A stretch of DNA of 32,845 nt from an uncultured bacterium (lineage in GTDB: Bacteria > Bacillota_I > Bacilli_A > RF39 > UBA660): the NCBI GenBank assembly GCA_949288335.1, contig CASEJU010000055.1, forward strand, positions 1 through 32,845, read 5' to 3'. Positions 23,620-32,211 of this stretch are shown in pieces. The position numbers and the translations under genes are program-made. The notes beneath the pieces were generated by a model. The model was not told the DNA's origin. It saw nothing but the letters and a program-made list of their open reading frames with translations, and did no database searches. Position 1 is the stretch's first letter, and each line of letters opens with the position of its first letter.

Positions 23620-24537
23620 TTAAAGTTCATTATTAAAATATTTAGTTAACATTTCTTTTAACTTAACCTTTGAATCATACCAATTAATTAAATCTATAAA
23701 TTCTTCTAGATCACACCATTTATAATCAATACTTTCTTCGTTTAAAATTATATTATGATTATTAGAATATGTTATAAAACAATGCTCTAAACATTTTCTA
23801 CCTAATGACTCATATTTAAATAAAAGTGGAAGCCTTTTTATCTCTAATGCATTTAAATTCGTTTCTTCTTTTATTTCACGTTTAACAGCATCCGTTAAAC
23901 TTTTATCTTCTTTTTCTACAGCACCTGTTACAACATACCAAAATGATTTATGAAATTGTGGGTCTTTGTTACTTCCTTTTAATAATAATAATTTATTATC
24001 ACTAACTATAAATGTTAATATTTTTTGAATACAATTTTTATCCAAATAATTTAAATAAATATTTCTTGTTCCTCTTTTGAAATCCATGTGGTTAATTAAC
24101 TTAAAATCATCTTTTATTATATTATTAATTGAATAAATATTATCTGGATGAATAGTTGTTACTGCATATTTATATCCCATTTTAATACAATAATTATCCA
24201 ATTCAAGTAACATCTGATATTGCAAGCCATTACCTATGTATTTTGGATTAACAAACATAGGGCCATAGTCCGCTACATCTTTATAATCTAAATCTAATTC
24301 AAATTTTAATAAAGATTTTTTATCTGCTGGAATTAACATCATAGAACAAACTGGTTCTTTATCTAAATAGTAAATCCATATTTTAGAGTTGTTATTTAAT
24401 AAATTTAGTAAATCTTTCTTTGAAAAATCACCAAGCCATTCTGGATGTATCATATTTTTTTTAACATTTTCTCTAAATTCAATATATTTATCTATATTAA
24501 TATTATAATTTTCACATTTTAAATCTTTTAGTATCAT
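23620..24537 (-). CDS. GNAT acetyltransferase-Nudix hydrolase fusion
   Basis: 305 aa. Residues 1-165 resemble a GNAT N-acetyltransferase, with a central beta strand DYGPMFVNPKYIGNGLQ (acetyl-CoA loop region) and YAVTTIHPDN. Residues 165-300 are a Nudix domain: YVVTGAVEK, then AVKREIKEETNL. The Nudix box GX5EX7REUXEEXGU is nearly complete, but Asp replaces the first Glu and Asn the last Gly. Nudix enzymes hydrolyse nucleoside diphosphate derivatives. Single-gene unit with an extended -10 promoter and its own terminator; composition resembles the accessory block. Confidence 0.82.
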   Translation of the reverse strand: MILKDLKCENYNINIDKYIEFRENVKKNMIHPEWLGDFSKKDLLNLLNNNSKIWIYYLDKEPVCSMMLIPADKKSLLKFELDLDYKDVADYGPMFVNPKYIGNGLQYQMLLELDNYCIKMGYKYAVTTIHPDNIYSINNIIKDDFKLINHMDFKRGTRNIYLNYLDKNCIQKILTFIVSDNKLLLLKGSNKDPQFHKSFWYVVTGAVEKEDKSLTDAVKREIKEETNLNALEIKRLPLLFKYESLGRKCLEHCFITYSNNHNIILNEESIDYKWCDLEEFIDLINWYDSKVKLKEMLTKYFNNEL

Positions 24538-24576
24538 AATTAAATCAAATCCTATCTTTTTAATTTTATTGATTTA

Positions 24577-24585
24577 ATTATATCA
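24577..24585 (-). promoter_or_regulatory. Extended -10 promoter of the GNAT-Nudix gene
   Basis: Minus-strand TGATATAAT, about 40 bp before the ATG. No convincing -35. Confidence 0.55.
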
Positions 24586-24599
24586 TATTTATAATATTT

Positions 24600-24624
24600 A
24601 AAAAAAGAAACCTTTTAGGTTTCT
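24600..24624 (-). terminator. Terminator of the htrA-like gene
   Basis: Same 25-bp hairpin-plus-T-run as at 23586-23610, just past the stop codon of the protease gene. Confidence 0.9.
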
Positions 24625-25790
24625 TAACTTGTTTTATTTAACTTTAAAGTGGTTTTAGCTTCTTTTCCATTTCTATAGTAAGTTGCTTCTACTTTATCAC
24701 CAATATTATGTTTATACAATTCATATTTAAATTCTGATACCGTAGTAACATCTTCACCATCTATTTTAGTTATTATATCTCCTTCTTTTAAACCAGCATC
24801 ACTTGCAGGAGAACCGCTTTCTACTTTTACTAATATAATACCAGCTTTAATACTTGAATCAACGTTTATACCATATCTATATAAAGCGTATTTATTTGTT
24901 AAATCAAGAATTTGAACACCAATATATGGCCTTTGTATTTCTTTTCCTTGTTCTAAAGTATCAACATAGTTCATTGCATCTTCAATAGGAATAGCAAATC
25001 CCATACCCTCAACCTCATCATCAACTAGTTTTAACGAAGTAATACCAATAACATCGCCAGCTAAATTAACAAGTGGACCTCCACTATTACCTGGACTTAT
25101 CGCAGCATCGGTCTGTAAAACCTTAACGATGTATGATTCGGATGATAAACCGTTTGACGTACTAGTTTCAACTAATCTATCCTTACCAGATAAAATACCT
25201 TTAGTTATTGTTCCAACGTAAGTAGAACCCATTGGTGAACCTACCGTAAACACCGTGTTACCTACCGCAGTATTTTTACTATCACCTATACTAGCTACTT
25301 GTTTTACTTGCTTTACATCCATTCTTAAAACTGCCAAATCAGTATATGAATCCGTTCCCAATATCGTTAAGTTAACGGTGGTGTTATCGGTCATTAAACC
25401 TTGAACGTTAGTACCTGAAGAAACAACGTGAGCATTAGTTAAAACATAACCATATTTATCATCAGTTGCATAAACAAAACCAGTTCCAGAACTTAATACC
25501 GAACCATCACCATTTAAAACTTCAATGCATAAAACCGCATCATAAATTTTATCAATTGCATCTTCCATGGCTTCTTCTGTTACTTTAGTATTAGACGTTA
25601 TTGTGTTTTTATTAATAATCTTTGGATTCTTAACGCTATACCAATACATCAATCCAACACCAACTGCAAAAGCCAAAAGAATTGCTAGTGCAAATTTAAG
25701 GCTGTTATTAATCTTCTTTTTTTTATTTAGTTTTAAATTTTCATTTTCCTCGTTTTTCTTTGCTTCAACGAATTCTATTTTATCTTTCAT
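24624..25790 (-). CDS. HtrA/DegP-like membrane-anchored serine protease
   Basis: 388 aa. Cytoplasmic charged N-terminus, one membrane helix (about 31-51), trypsin-like domain with catalytic His (TNAHVV, ~121), Asp (SYTDLAVL, ~151) and Ser (GNSGGPL, ~236), then one C-terminal PDZ domain (about 290-375). Same layout as B. subtilis HtrA/YyxA proteases that degrade misfolded extracytoplasmic proteins. I prefer ATG 25790 over the in-frame GTG at 25799, which is too close to AGGA. It lies 12 bp after the Abi_2 gene and is probably co-transcribed with it. Confidence 0.92.
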   Translation of the reverse strand: MKDKIEFVEAKKNEENENLKLNKKKKINNSLKFALAILLAFAVGVGLMYWYSVKNPKIINKNTITSNTKVTEEAMEDAIDKIYDAVLCIEVLNGDGSVLSSGTGFVYATDDKYGYVLTNAHVVSSGTNVQGLMTDNTTVNLTILGTDSYTDLAVLRMDVKQVKQVASIGDSKNTAVGNTVFTVGSPMGSTYVGTITKGILSGKDRLVETSTSNGLSSESYIVKVLQTDAAISPGNSGGPLVNLAGDVIGITSLKLVDDEVEGMGFAIPIEDAMNYVDTLEQGKEIQRPYIGVQILDLTNKYALYRYGINVDSSIKAGIILVKVESGSPASDAGLKEGDIITKIDGEDVTTVSEFKYELYKHNIGDKVEATYYRNGKEAKTTLKLNKTS

Positions 25791-25802
25791 TTGAATCACA
25801 TC

Positions 25803-26735
25803 CTATCTTAGCTTAGAAATTTCCTCCCAATTTTCCGGAAATCCCATTCTATCTAATATTTTTGATTGAGGAATAACATTTACTCTTCCATCAAGTAAAC
25901 TTAAATCGTAGCTAACCTCATTAACAAAATCAATAAAATCACTTTCGGTAAGCATTTGTTTTAACATTATAACAACAGAATATATGTCATTTTTACCATA
26001 GACATATTCATCATTCATCATTGGAATGTCAAGTTCCATATGATATTTTGTATCAGGAATTTCTTTTTGCGTACGATGATCATACACAATGTCTTCATGC
26101 GCACACAAATTACGATAATTCGAAAGTAAAGTAATATAAATACCTAATGTTTCTACGTCCAAATTATAATATTCCGCAATTGCTAATTTATCATCTGGTT
26201 TTAGTATGGAATATAACTCATTAATCATTCCAAAAGATAATAATTTAACTAAAATCCATAATGGAACATATCCGTATTTACTTAAGTAGTGAAGTGTTGC
26301 ACTATGCTGTCTACCATTTAACTTTATCTGTCTTTTAATTTTATTTAAAACGTCATTAACTTGCCTTATTTTTTTTGTATCTTGAGAGAAATTTGAAGGT
26401 TTTAAATAATCTTTTTCCTTAATACCATACTTTTTTGACAACTTATACGATATTATTGATTTTAAATTATTTTCTACAATAAGTAAATTTTTAAACAATA
26501 AATTCCTAAAGCTTCTATCGAATTGAAACACCGCATATAATTCTTCAAAAGTAGTACCTTTAATAAAAAAATCTTCCTTATGATTCTTCATAAATATATG
26601 TCTATAACCATTAATAAAGAAATAATTTTCTCTTAAAAGCAAACTTTCTGTTTTTTCAACATCATTAATTACCAACCCACGGTTTTTTAATATTTCGACT
26701 TGCTCATCTAAGGTTTTAAACTCTTTAGTCTTCAC
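25803..26735 (-). CDS. Abi_2 (AbiD/F-like) HEPN-domain protein
   Basis: 310 aa of the Abi_2 family (PF07751). Typical features: TLDEQVEILKNRGL at the start, YFFINGYRH near 33, FDRSFRNLLF near 73, and the HEPN-type RNLCAHED motif near 210. Known members are abortive-infection proteins thought to act through HEPN RNase or nucleic-acid binding, though some sit in stable chromosomal loci. Start is GTG with AGGTG seven bases upstream, behind an extended -10. It leads a two-gene unit with htrA, an unusual partner for a defence protein. Confidence 0.87.
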   Translation of the reverse strand: MKTKEFKTLDEQVEILKNRGLVINDVEKTESLLLRENYFFINGYRHIFMKNHKEDFFIKGTTFEELYAVFQFDRSFRNLLFKNLLIVENNLKSIISYKLSKKYGIKEKDYLKPSNFSQDTKKIRQVNDVLNKIKRQIKLNGRQHSATLHYLSKYGYVPLWILVKLLSFGMINELYSILKPDDKLAIAEYYNLDVETLGIYITLLSNYRNLCAHEDIVYDHRTQKEIPDTKYHMELDIPMMNDEYVYGKNDIYSVVIMLKQMLTESDFIDFVNEVSYDLSLLDGRVNVIPQSKILDRMGFPENWEEISKLR

Positions 26736-26754
26736 CTAGCATCACCTATTTTAA

Positions 26755-26763
26755 ATTATAACA
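26755..26763 (-). promoter_or_regulatory. Extended -10 promoter of the Abi_2-htrA unit
   Basis: Minus-strand TGTTATAAT, about 20 bp before the GTG start of the Abi_2 gene. Confidence 0.6.
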
Positions 26764-26879
26764 TAAAATCATTAAATATTTATTAAAATAATGTTAAAAT
26801 ATGTCTTTTATAAGTGACTATTAAAATAATAAAACAGTACGTTGTAGAAAATGTGTCAAAAATAAAATTAGTGCAAAAT

Positions 26880-26904
26880 AAAACCAGGAATAAATCCTGG
26901 TTTT
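26880..26904 (-). terminator. Terminator of the rplM-rpsI operon
   Basis: Perfect AAAACCAGGA / TCCTGGTTTT hairpin with a 5-nt loop, just downstream of rpsI. Confidence 0.92.
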
Positions 26905-26914
26905 GAGTAACAAA

Positions 26915-27328
26915 TTAACGTTTTGAAAATTGTGGTGCACGACGTGCTTTTTTTAGACCATACTTTTTACGTTCTTTAACTCGTGCGTCTCTAGTAACAA
27001 ATCCAGCTTGCTTTAAAATTCTTCTAAATGATGCATCAGAAGTAGGATCAGTGTTTTGATCATATTGCAACAAAGCTCTTGTGATTCCTAGGCGAATTGC
27101 TCCGGTTTGACCCGAGAATCCACCACCGTGAACCGTTACGTCAATATCAAACTTATCGGTTGTTTTAGTTGCTTCTAATGGTTGCATTAAATCCATAACC
27201 AAAGTTTTAAAAGGAAGATATTCGTTTACATCCCTACCATTAATGGTTATTTTACCTTTACCCGAGGTCATTCTAACACGTGCTACTGAACGTTTACGAC
27301 GACCTGTTCCAATGAATGTTTTTGCCAT
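26915..27328 (-). CDS. rpsI: 30S ribosomal protein S9
   Basis: 137 aa. Conserved S9 features: [13 protein letters not shown] near the N-terminus, [22 protein letters not shown] in the middle and the invariant C-terminal APQFSKR tail that reaches the ribosomal P site. A strong AGGAGG precedes ATG. Second gene of the usual rplM-rpsI operon, 12 bp after rplM. Confidence 0.98.
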   Translation of the reverse strand: MAKTFIGTGRRKRSVARVRMTSGKGKITINGRDVNEYLPFKTLVMDLMQPLEATKTTDKFDIDVTVHGGGFSGQTGAIRLGITRALLQYDQNTDPTSDASFRRILKQAGFVTRDARVKERKKYGLKKARRAPQFSKR

Positions 27329-27340
27329 TTACTTTCCTCC

Positions 27341-27769
27341 TTAAACTTCCATGCTTTCTGGTTTTTGAGCTTGATGCTTATGATCAGCACCCGCATATAC
27401 GAATAACTTCTTATACATAGCGCGTCCTAATCTAGTTTTTGGAAGCATTCCTTTTACTGCTCTTTCAACCATTTCTACTGGATAATTTTGACGCATTTCC
27501 TTTGCGGTTCTTTCACGTAAGCCACCGGTATAGCCACTGTGATTATAATAAACCTTTTTGTCTAACTTGTTTCCTGTTAATGTTACTTCTTTAGCGTTAA
27601 TGATAATTACGTTATCTCCACAATCAACATGAGGTGTATAAGTTGCCTTATGTTTTCCTTTTAGTAAAACAGCTGCTTTAGAAGCTACTCTACCAAGTGG
27701 TTTTCCTTTAGCATCAATAACGTACCATTTACGCTCAATGTTTGAGGCATTAGCCATAAATGTTGTCAT
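27341..27769 (-). CDS. rplM: 50S ribosomal protein L13
   Basis: 142 aa, usual length. Typical segments: [46 protein letters not shown] and [13 protein letters not shown]. Large-subunit assembly protein. First gene of the rplM-rpsI operon, with its own consensus-like promoter and a structured leader that is a candidate autoregulatory site. Confidence 0.98.
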   Translation of the reverse strand: MTTFMANASNIERKWYVIDAKGKPLGRVASKAAVLLKGKHKATYTPHVDCGDNVIIINAKEVTLTGNKLDKKVYYNHSGYTGGLRERTAKEMRQNYPVEMVERAVKGMLPKTRLGRAMYKKLFVYAGADHKHQAQKPESMEV

Positions 27770-27784
27770 ATTTTATTTCCTTTC

Positions 27785-27835
27785 CTTTATAAGTTTGTTT
27801 TCCCAGGACAAACTTACGTGGGCTTATAAAATGTA
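27785..27835 (-). promoter_or_regulatory. Structured rplM leader (L13 leader-like)
   Basis: Between the promoter and rplM the minus strand reads TTATAAGCCCACGT and then an 8-bp perfect hairpin AAGTTTGT / ACAAACTT (27815-27791) whose loop contains TGGG. CCCA in the 5' segment (27822-27819) can pair with that loop TGGG (27805-27802), giving a potential pseudoknot. Position and GCCCACGT-type sequence agree with the L13 leader RNA known upstream of rplM in Bacillota, thought to bind L13. Family membership is my inference. Confidence 0.65.
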
Positions 27836-27844
27836 CCAGTTTAA

Positions 27845-27873
27845 ATTTTACTTTAAATTGGTACATTTGTCAA
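27845..27873 (-). promoter_or_regulatory. Sigma-A promoter of rplM-rpsI
   Basis: Minus-strand TTGACA (27873-27868), 17-bp spacer, TAAAAT (27850-27845). It overlaps an imperfect TGTACCA/TGGTACA inverted repeat that may also end cdaR transcription. Confidence 0.82.
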
Positions 27874-27890
27874 CTTATTTTATTATATTT

Positions 27891-29255
27891 CTAATTTTTT
27901 TCAGTTATTCTTAAAGTTGCTTTAGTCGTTTTAGAAGAATATTTTCCTCTTAAGTCAGAACCACTTACTTGAACGGTTACTTCATGCTCACCTACGCCTA
28001 GTCCTTTTAAGTCAACATAAGCTTTTATGGTGGTAGGATCAAGGTCTGATAGTACGCTTTGAACCCCTTTAACGCTTACCGTAACACGGTTACTGTTTTC
28101 ACCTACGGTTTGTGCAGATAACCCGTCTGCTAGGTTCTCATATTCAAGATATATATCATCGAATTCCTTTGTGGTCTCATCGCCTAGCGTAACTTTTACC
28201 TTAACAGAATTAGTGCTTATTGCCCTTACGCCACTTGGTTTATCAATGGTTATTGAATATTCTTTATCTTCTTTTAAATCACCTACGTCAACGTAAACAG
28301 GAATATATGAAATCTTATCTAATTTATTAGAATCACCATATATCGTTACGTTACTAACGCTAGGTGTTATGTTACTAATTGCTTTACCAAATACTATGTC
28401 ATCATAATTCTTTGGTATTACCCTTATTGGAACCTCTTTTTGTGGTGATGATATCTTAACCGTCGCACTAATTTTTGATGGTACTATTTCAGCATTTACT
28501 TTTTTTCCGTCACTATCATAGGCAACTAGCTTAACATCTTTTAGCTCCTGCTCACCAACTTGTGGATCAACTAAATTTTTAAGATCTATTAATGCTTTTA
28601 CCGAAGCAACCTCATTAAGTGTTGCCTCATTTCCTTTTACATACACATTATCCGTACTTAAAGTAACATCTTCCACCATTAACTTAGAATCTATCTTATC
28701 CTTATTGATAACTTCATAATTAACCTCTTTTTCGGCGGATACCTTTTCATATATAACAATGGTAGCAACAGACGGATCAAGTTTATACTCAACCGAGCTT
28801 AGCGCCTTTTTATATTTAAGATTAACTTTATGAACACCAGGCTCTAAACCAGTTAAATCAACGGTTATGTCGTTAGTAGGCAATTGCTTTGCTAAATAAA
28901 CGTCTGATTTTCTACCAATAAGTGTTATATCAACCGTTTTAGGAAGTCCCTCAACAACATACGCCTCTTCATTATATGTTGCAGATATCGGCTGATCATA
29001 TAAAACTTCAGCAGAAGTTTCAATAAGTGACGTAGTTTTACTATCAGCGATAAAGAAAACGCCTAACGCAATTAATAAAGAAACGATTATTAATCCTGGT
29101 TTTCTGGTAATGATTTTTTCAAAGCTTCGACCATTACCTTTAAATTTATTAGATATACCAACAAAAAACTTTGTTATCGGAAGAACGATTTTCTTATCAA
29201 TAAAACGACCTATCACCTTAAATAAGTGACCTATAGATTTAAATATCTTATTCAT
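27891..29255 (-). CDS. cdaR: CdaR (YbbR-domain) regulator of diadenylate cyclase
   Basis: 454 aa from ATG 29255, which has AGGTGG upstream and overlaps the cdaA stop (ATGAATAA). A positively charged start and one membrane helix (about 50-70) are followed by a long extracytoplasmic region of four YbbR-type beta repeats. These have recurring 'vdlTGL.pGvhkV' motifs (for example ITVDLTGLEPGVHKV near 128 and AYVDLKGLGVGEHEV near the C-terminus). CdaR binds and modulates the membrane cyclase CdaA, so the two genes are normally adjacent. Here glmM, usually the third gene, is absent and rplM follows. Confidence 0.93.
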   Translation of the reverse strand: MNKIFKSIGHLFKVIGRFIDKKIVLPITKFFVGISNKFKGNGRSFEKIITRKPGLIIVSLLIALGVFFIADSKTTSLIETSAEVLYDQPISATYNEEAYVVEGLPKTVDITLIGRKSDVYLAKQLPTNDITVDLTGLEPGVHKVNLKYKKALSSVEYKLDPSVATIVIYEKVSAEKEVNYEVINKDKIDSKLMVEDVTLSTDNVYVKGNEATLNEVASVKALIDLKNLVDPQVGEQELKDVKLVAYDSDGKKVNAEIVPSKISATVKISSPQKEVPIRVIPKNYDDIVFGKAISNITPSVSNVTIYGDSNKLDKISYIPVYVDVGDLKEDKEYSITIDKPSGVRAISTNSVKVKVTLGDETTKEFDDIYLEYENLADGLSAQTVGENSNRVTVSVKGVQSVLSDLDPTTIKAYVDLKGLGVGEHEVTVQVSGSDLRGKYSSKTTKATLRITEKN

Positions 29256-30069
29256 CGTCCTCACCACCTTCATTTTCTACTTCATAATCAAATTCAGCAG
29301 TTTTCTTAGGCTTCAACTCTTCTAAGATTAACATTTTAGCTTCATCAAGTGATAAGTTATAATTTAAATCTCCATTAATAGCAATTGAGATTCTGCCGGT
29401 TTCCTCAGAAACTATAATTGCTATAGCGTCAGTTTCCTCACTTATACCAATTGCAGCCCGATGCCTTGTTCCTAATCTTTTGCTAAATTTCATTTCTACG
29501 GTAGTTGGAAATACCGCTCCAGCACTAGTTATTTTATCGCCTTGTATTATTACACCACCGTCATGAAGTGGATTATCAGGAAAGAAAATTGCAACCAACA
29601 ACTCATTTGATATTTCCGCATACAATTTTTTAGACCTTTCAATGTATTCAGAAAGAGAATTATCCCTTTCAATAACAATTAATGCACCAATACGATGCTT
29701 TTTTAAATACTCTAGAGCAAGACCAATTTCATATACGATTCTTTCTCTTTCAGAAATAGTTAAAACCTTATGTCTTCCTAGCAATTGGGATCTACCTAAT
29801 TGTTCTAATACCGAACGAATTTCTGGTTGAAAAATAATAACCAAAGCAAGCGGTCCCCACATTACAACGTATTCTAAAAGTAAACCTATCGCAGTTAAAT
29901 CAAATAAATCACTAACCAATTTAATGATAACAATTATTATTATTCCTTTAAATAGCATGGTGAATTTAACGTTATTCTTGATGCTTTTTAATATAAAATA
30001 CAATCCTGCCCATACTAGGCAAACATCGATTATATCTTTTATAATAGTTAAAATATTATCTATTGTCAT
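29248..30069 (-). CDS. cdaA: CdaA diadenylate cyclase (c-di-AMP synthase)
   Basis: 273 aa. Three N-terminal membrane helices (about 7-25, 31-48, 56-75), a short coiled coil and a DAC domain with both signature motifs: DNPLHDGGVI (DGA-type) and GTRHRAA (RHR). It condenses two ATP into c-di-AMP, controlling potassium and osmolyte transport and cell-wall homeostasis. The start is ATG 30069, preceded by AGGAGG; the in-frame upstream ATG at 30105 lacks a ribosome binding site. Cotranslated with cdaR, with an 8-bp overlap. Confidence 0.96.
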   Translation of the reverse strand: MTIDNILTIIKDIIDVCLVWAGLYFILKSIKNNVKFTMLFKGIIIIVIIKLVSDLFDLTAIGLLLEYVVMWGPLALVIIFQPEIRSVLEQLGRSQLLGRHKVLTISERERIVYEIGLALEYLKKHRIGALIVIERDNSLSEYIERSKKLYAEISNELLVAIFFPDNPLHDGGVIIQGDKITSAGAVFPTTVEMKFSKRLGTRHRAAIGISEETDAIAIIVSEETGRISIAINGDLNYNLSLDEAKMLILEELKPKKTAEFDYEVENEGGEDDE

Positions 30070-30113
30070 AAATCCTCCTAATACCCTTTTATTCTTTTTT
30101 ATCACACATCAAG

Positions 30114-30122
30114 ATTATATCA
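30114..30122 (-). promoter_or_regulatory. Extended -10 promoter of cdaA-cdaR
   Basis: Minus-strand TGATATAAT, about 45 bp before ATG 30069. No clear -35. Confidence 0.6.
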
Positions 30123-30161
30123 TATTTAGAAGTCATTTTAAAAATAAATTTAATTAAAAAA

Positions 30162-30195
30162 CAAAAATCCCTTATTCTACAAAGGATTTTTTTAA
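30162..30195 (-). terminator. Terminator of the Asn-rich membrane protein gene
   Basis: AAAATCC...GGGATTTTT hairpin followed on the minus strand by a T-run, just past the stop codon. Confidence 0.7.
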
Positions 30196-30674
30196 AACAT
30201 ATTATTAATATTTTCTTCGATTTGAACATTTCCGTCAAAAGGCTCCGGAGTATTTTGTGAGATGTTTTGTGGTTTATTTTCCGGTGGATAAACATCAGAT
30301 GGTGCATTATTCGTTTCTTTAGAAAAATTATCACTTATTTTTTCATTTGTACTATTAACGAACGGATTTGAAAAAGTACCCGGTTCATTACCTCCAACAA
30401 CCCCTGGATTTGTTGGATAAATATTCTCATTATTATTCAATACATTTTGATTAAAGTCATTTGCACTTTCAGTTGCTGATGTAGCGTTTTCTTGATTTGT
30501 TCTTGAGTCATTTAAAGAATCTTCTTTATCATTATCATTAGAAATATTTTCCACTTGTTTTTTTATTTTTTTATTTTTTTTAAAGCGGCGATCACCAAAA
30601 AAACCAATTACAACACATATTATAAAAACAATTATTGCAATTACAAATGTAGAATTATTAATAAAAAATTCCAT
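30192..30674 (-). CDS. Single-pass protein with Asn/Pro-rich low-complexity tail
   Basis: 160 aa from ATG 30674 (AGAGGTG upstream; the in-frame GTG at 30683 is inside the ribosome binding site). One N-terminal membrane helix (about 6-25), a basic stretch (RRFKKNKKIKK) that predicts a cytoplasmic tail, then a disordered region rich in Asn, Glu, Pro and Ser. No family recognised. The segment between cdaA and this gene separates it from the cdaAR operon. Confidence 0.75.
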   Translation of the reverse strand: MEFFINNSTFVIAIIVFIICVVIGFFGDRRFKKNKKIKKQVENISNDNDKEDSLNDSRTNQENATSATESANDFNQNVLNNNENIYPTNPGVVGGNEPGTFSNPFVNSTNEKISDNFSKETNNAPSDVYPPENKPQNISQNTPEPFDGNVQIEENINNMF

Positions 30675-30739
30675 GTGTATCACCTCTTATTATTCTTTAA
30701 TAATATTACCAAAAATAAATTTAAAAAACAAGATTAGCC

Positions 30740-31471
30740 TTAATTTAAATTTAATATTATCGTTGTTTTTAATTTTTCTAGTGAATCATTTTTATATATT
30801 TCCGTTACTTTATAAGTTGCATTATCTTTTTTCACACTTGATGTAAATCTTTTATCAAAAGCCTCTCGTATTAAACTTTCATCAATTTCATAATCAAAAT
30901 TATTAAAATACTCTTTTAATGAATCTTTAATAAGCGCTTCAGAAAACATCTCGTTTCTTGAATAAACCAAAGCTTTTACTTCTATTACCTTTTCAGTGTC
31001 ATAAGTAGTAATTATTTTAAGATTATTTTCCATCCCATCATAATCAAAATAAACCTTTTCAATGATAAATTTTTCATATCCACTTTCTAATACCGTCTCA
31101 TACTTATCACAACCAAATGAATCACAATAAGATGAAAGCGTACTGTTAATCTTAGTAAATCTTTTACTGTATGCCTTGTTTACTCCTATTATAAACACTG
31201 AATTAAGAAGCAAAAACACAATAAATATTATAACAACAAAAATAATGCTCTTTTTAGTATTATATTTATCTTTATTTTTTATAAATAAAATGTTAAATAC
31301 TATGCCTAAAACCAAGATAATTATGTTAGCTATAAAAACGGCATTTACCAAAACTGGTAAATATCCTTGATTGGTATATAAAAACTTAAAAAATACCGTA
31401 CCAACTAAAACTATTATATTTAATACAAATAATATTATGGTGTTTTTTGTTATGCTAACTATTTTATTCAT
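30740..31471 (-). CDS. Hypothetical membrane protein with C-terminal soluble domain
   Basis: 243 aa. Four hydrophobic segments (about 9-27, 36-64 as two, 73-95), then an extracytoplasmic alpha/beta domain of ~140 residues with two close cysteines (SYCDSFGCDKYE). No recognised family. GGAGGTG precedes ATG, and a TGATATAAT extended -10 lies at 31492-31500. Confidence 0.75.
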   Translation of the reverse strand: MNKIVSITKNTIILFVLNIIVLVGTVFFKFLYTNQGYLPVLVNAVFIANIIILVLGIVFNILFIKNKDKYNTKKSIIFVVIIFIVFLLLNSVFIIGVNKAYSKRFTKINSTLSSYCDSFGCDKYETVLESGYEKFIIEKVYFDYDGMENNLKIITTYDTEKVIEVKALVYSRNEMFSEALIKDSLKEYFNNFDYEIDESLIREAFDKRFTSSVKKDNATYKVTEIYKNDSLEKLKTTIILNLN

Positions 31472-31491
31472 AAAGCACCTCCGACATGACC

Positions 31492-31500
31492 ATTATATCA
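31492..31500 (-). promoter_or_regulatory. Extended -10 promoter of the 243-aa membrane protein
   Basis: Minus-strand TGATATAAT about 20 bp before the ATG. Confidence 0.6.
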
Positions 31501-31520
31501 CTAAAGACGCATTTTTTCTA

Positions 31521-31549
31521 TTGAAGAAAAAAAATAAATATGTTATTAT
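31521..31549 (+). promoter_or_regulatory. Promoter of the UPF0316 gene
   Basis: TTGAAG (31521-31526), 17-bp A-rich spacer, TATTAT (31544-31549) with a TG extension. About 27 bp before the ATG. Confidence 0.65.
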
Positions 31550-31576
31550 AAATCTAGCAATAAGGAGAAGAGAAAA

Positions 31577-32089
31577 ATGACGTTACTTTCAATGTGCATG
31601 ATAATATTCTTTGCAAGAATAATAGACGTATCTTTAAGTACAATCGTTACCGTACTTACGGTAAAAAACAAAAGAATACTTGCAACAATACTAGGTTTTA
31701 TCGATGTTATAATTTGGTTTTTAGTCGTAAGAGAGGCATTAACAACAAACATAAAAAGTATATGGATAGCGATATCGTATGCTTTAGGATACGCAATAGG
31801 AACCTTTACTGGTACCACTTTGTCAAACAAACTAATAAATGGTAAAATATCTATGCAAGTCGTTTTAGATAAGAAAAGTGAAGAAAAAATAAACGAAATA
31901 AGAAATAAAGGGTTTGCCGTATCACAGGTTAATTGCACAGGAAAAGACAATACAAGTAAATTGATGCTTTTCATAGAGCTAGATAAAAAAAACCTAAATG
32001 ATTTAAAAACTATAATAAATAAAATCGACGAAAACGCATTTATGGTTATAAACGAAACAAAATACGTAGTAAACGGCTTTTTTAAGTAA
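31577..32089 (+). CDS. UPF0316 (DUF5698/DUF2179) membrane protein
   Basis: 170 aa. Three N-terminal membrane helices with the UPF0316 signature (FFARIIDVSLSTIVTVLTVKNKR; later ISYALGYAIGTFTGTTLSNKL), then a cytoplasmic DUF2179 domain of ~70 residues with the late NKIDENAFMVINETKYVVNGFF pattern. Close in length to B. subtilis YebE-like proteins. Molecular function unknown. AAGGAGAAG precedes ATG. A tRNA-Thr gene begins 9 bp downstream and may share its transcript. Confidence 0.9.
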   Translation: MTLLSMCMIIFFARIIDVSLSTIVTVLTVKNKRILATILGFIDVIIWFLVVREALTTNIKSIWIAISYALGYAIGTFTGTTLSNKLINGKISMQVVLDKKSEEKINEIRNKGFAVSQVNCTGKDNTSKLMLFIELDKKNLNDLKTIINKIDENAFMVINETKYVVNGFFK

Positions 32090-32098
32090 AGCTTACAT

Positions 32099-32172
32099 GC
32101 CGCTTTAGTTTAATGGTAAAACAAGTCACTCGTAATGATTAGCTGTAAGTTCGATTCTTACAAGCGGCACCA
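32099..32172 (+). tRNA. tRNA-Thr(CGU)
   Basis: Complete cloverleaf: acceptor GCCGCTT/AAGCGGC, D-arm with GTTTAATGGTAAAAC, anticodon stem AGTCA/TGATT with loop CTCGTAA (anticodon CGT, codon ACG), T-arm GTAAG-TTCGATT-CTTAC, discriminator A and encoded CCA. Confidence 0.96.
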
Positions 32173-32186
32173 TTGGGAAATCTGTT

Positions 32187-32211
32187 CGAACTAATAATAG
32201 TTCGTTTTTTT
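32187..32211 (+). terminator. Terminator of the tRNA-Thr transcript
   Basis: CGAACTA-ATAA-TAGTTCG followed by seven Ts. Confidence 0.92.
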
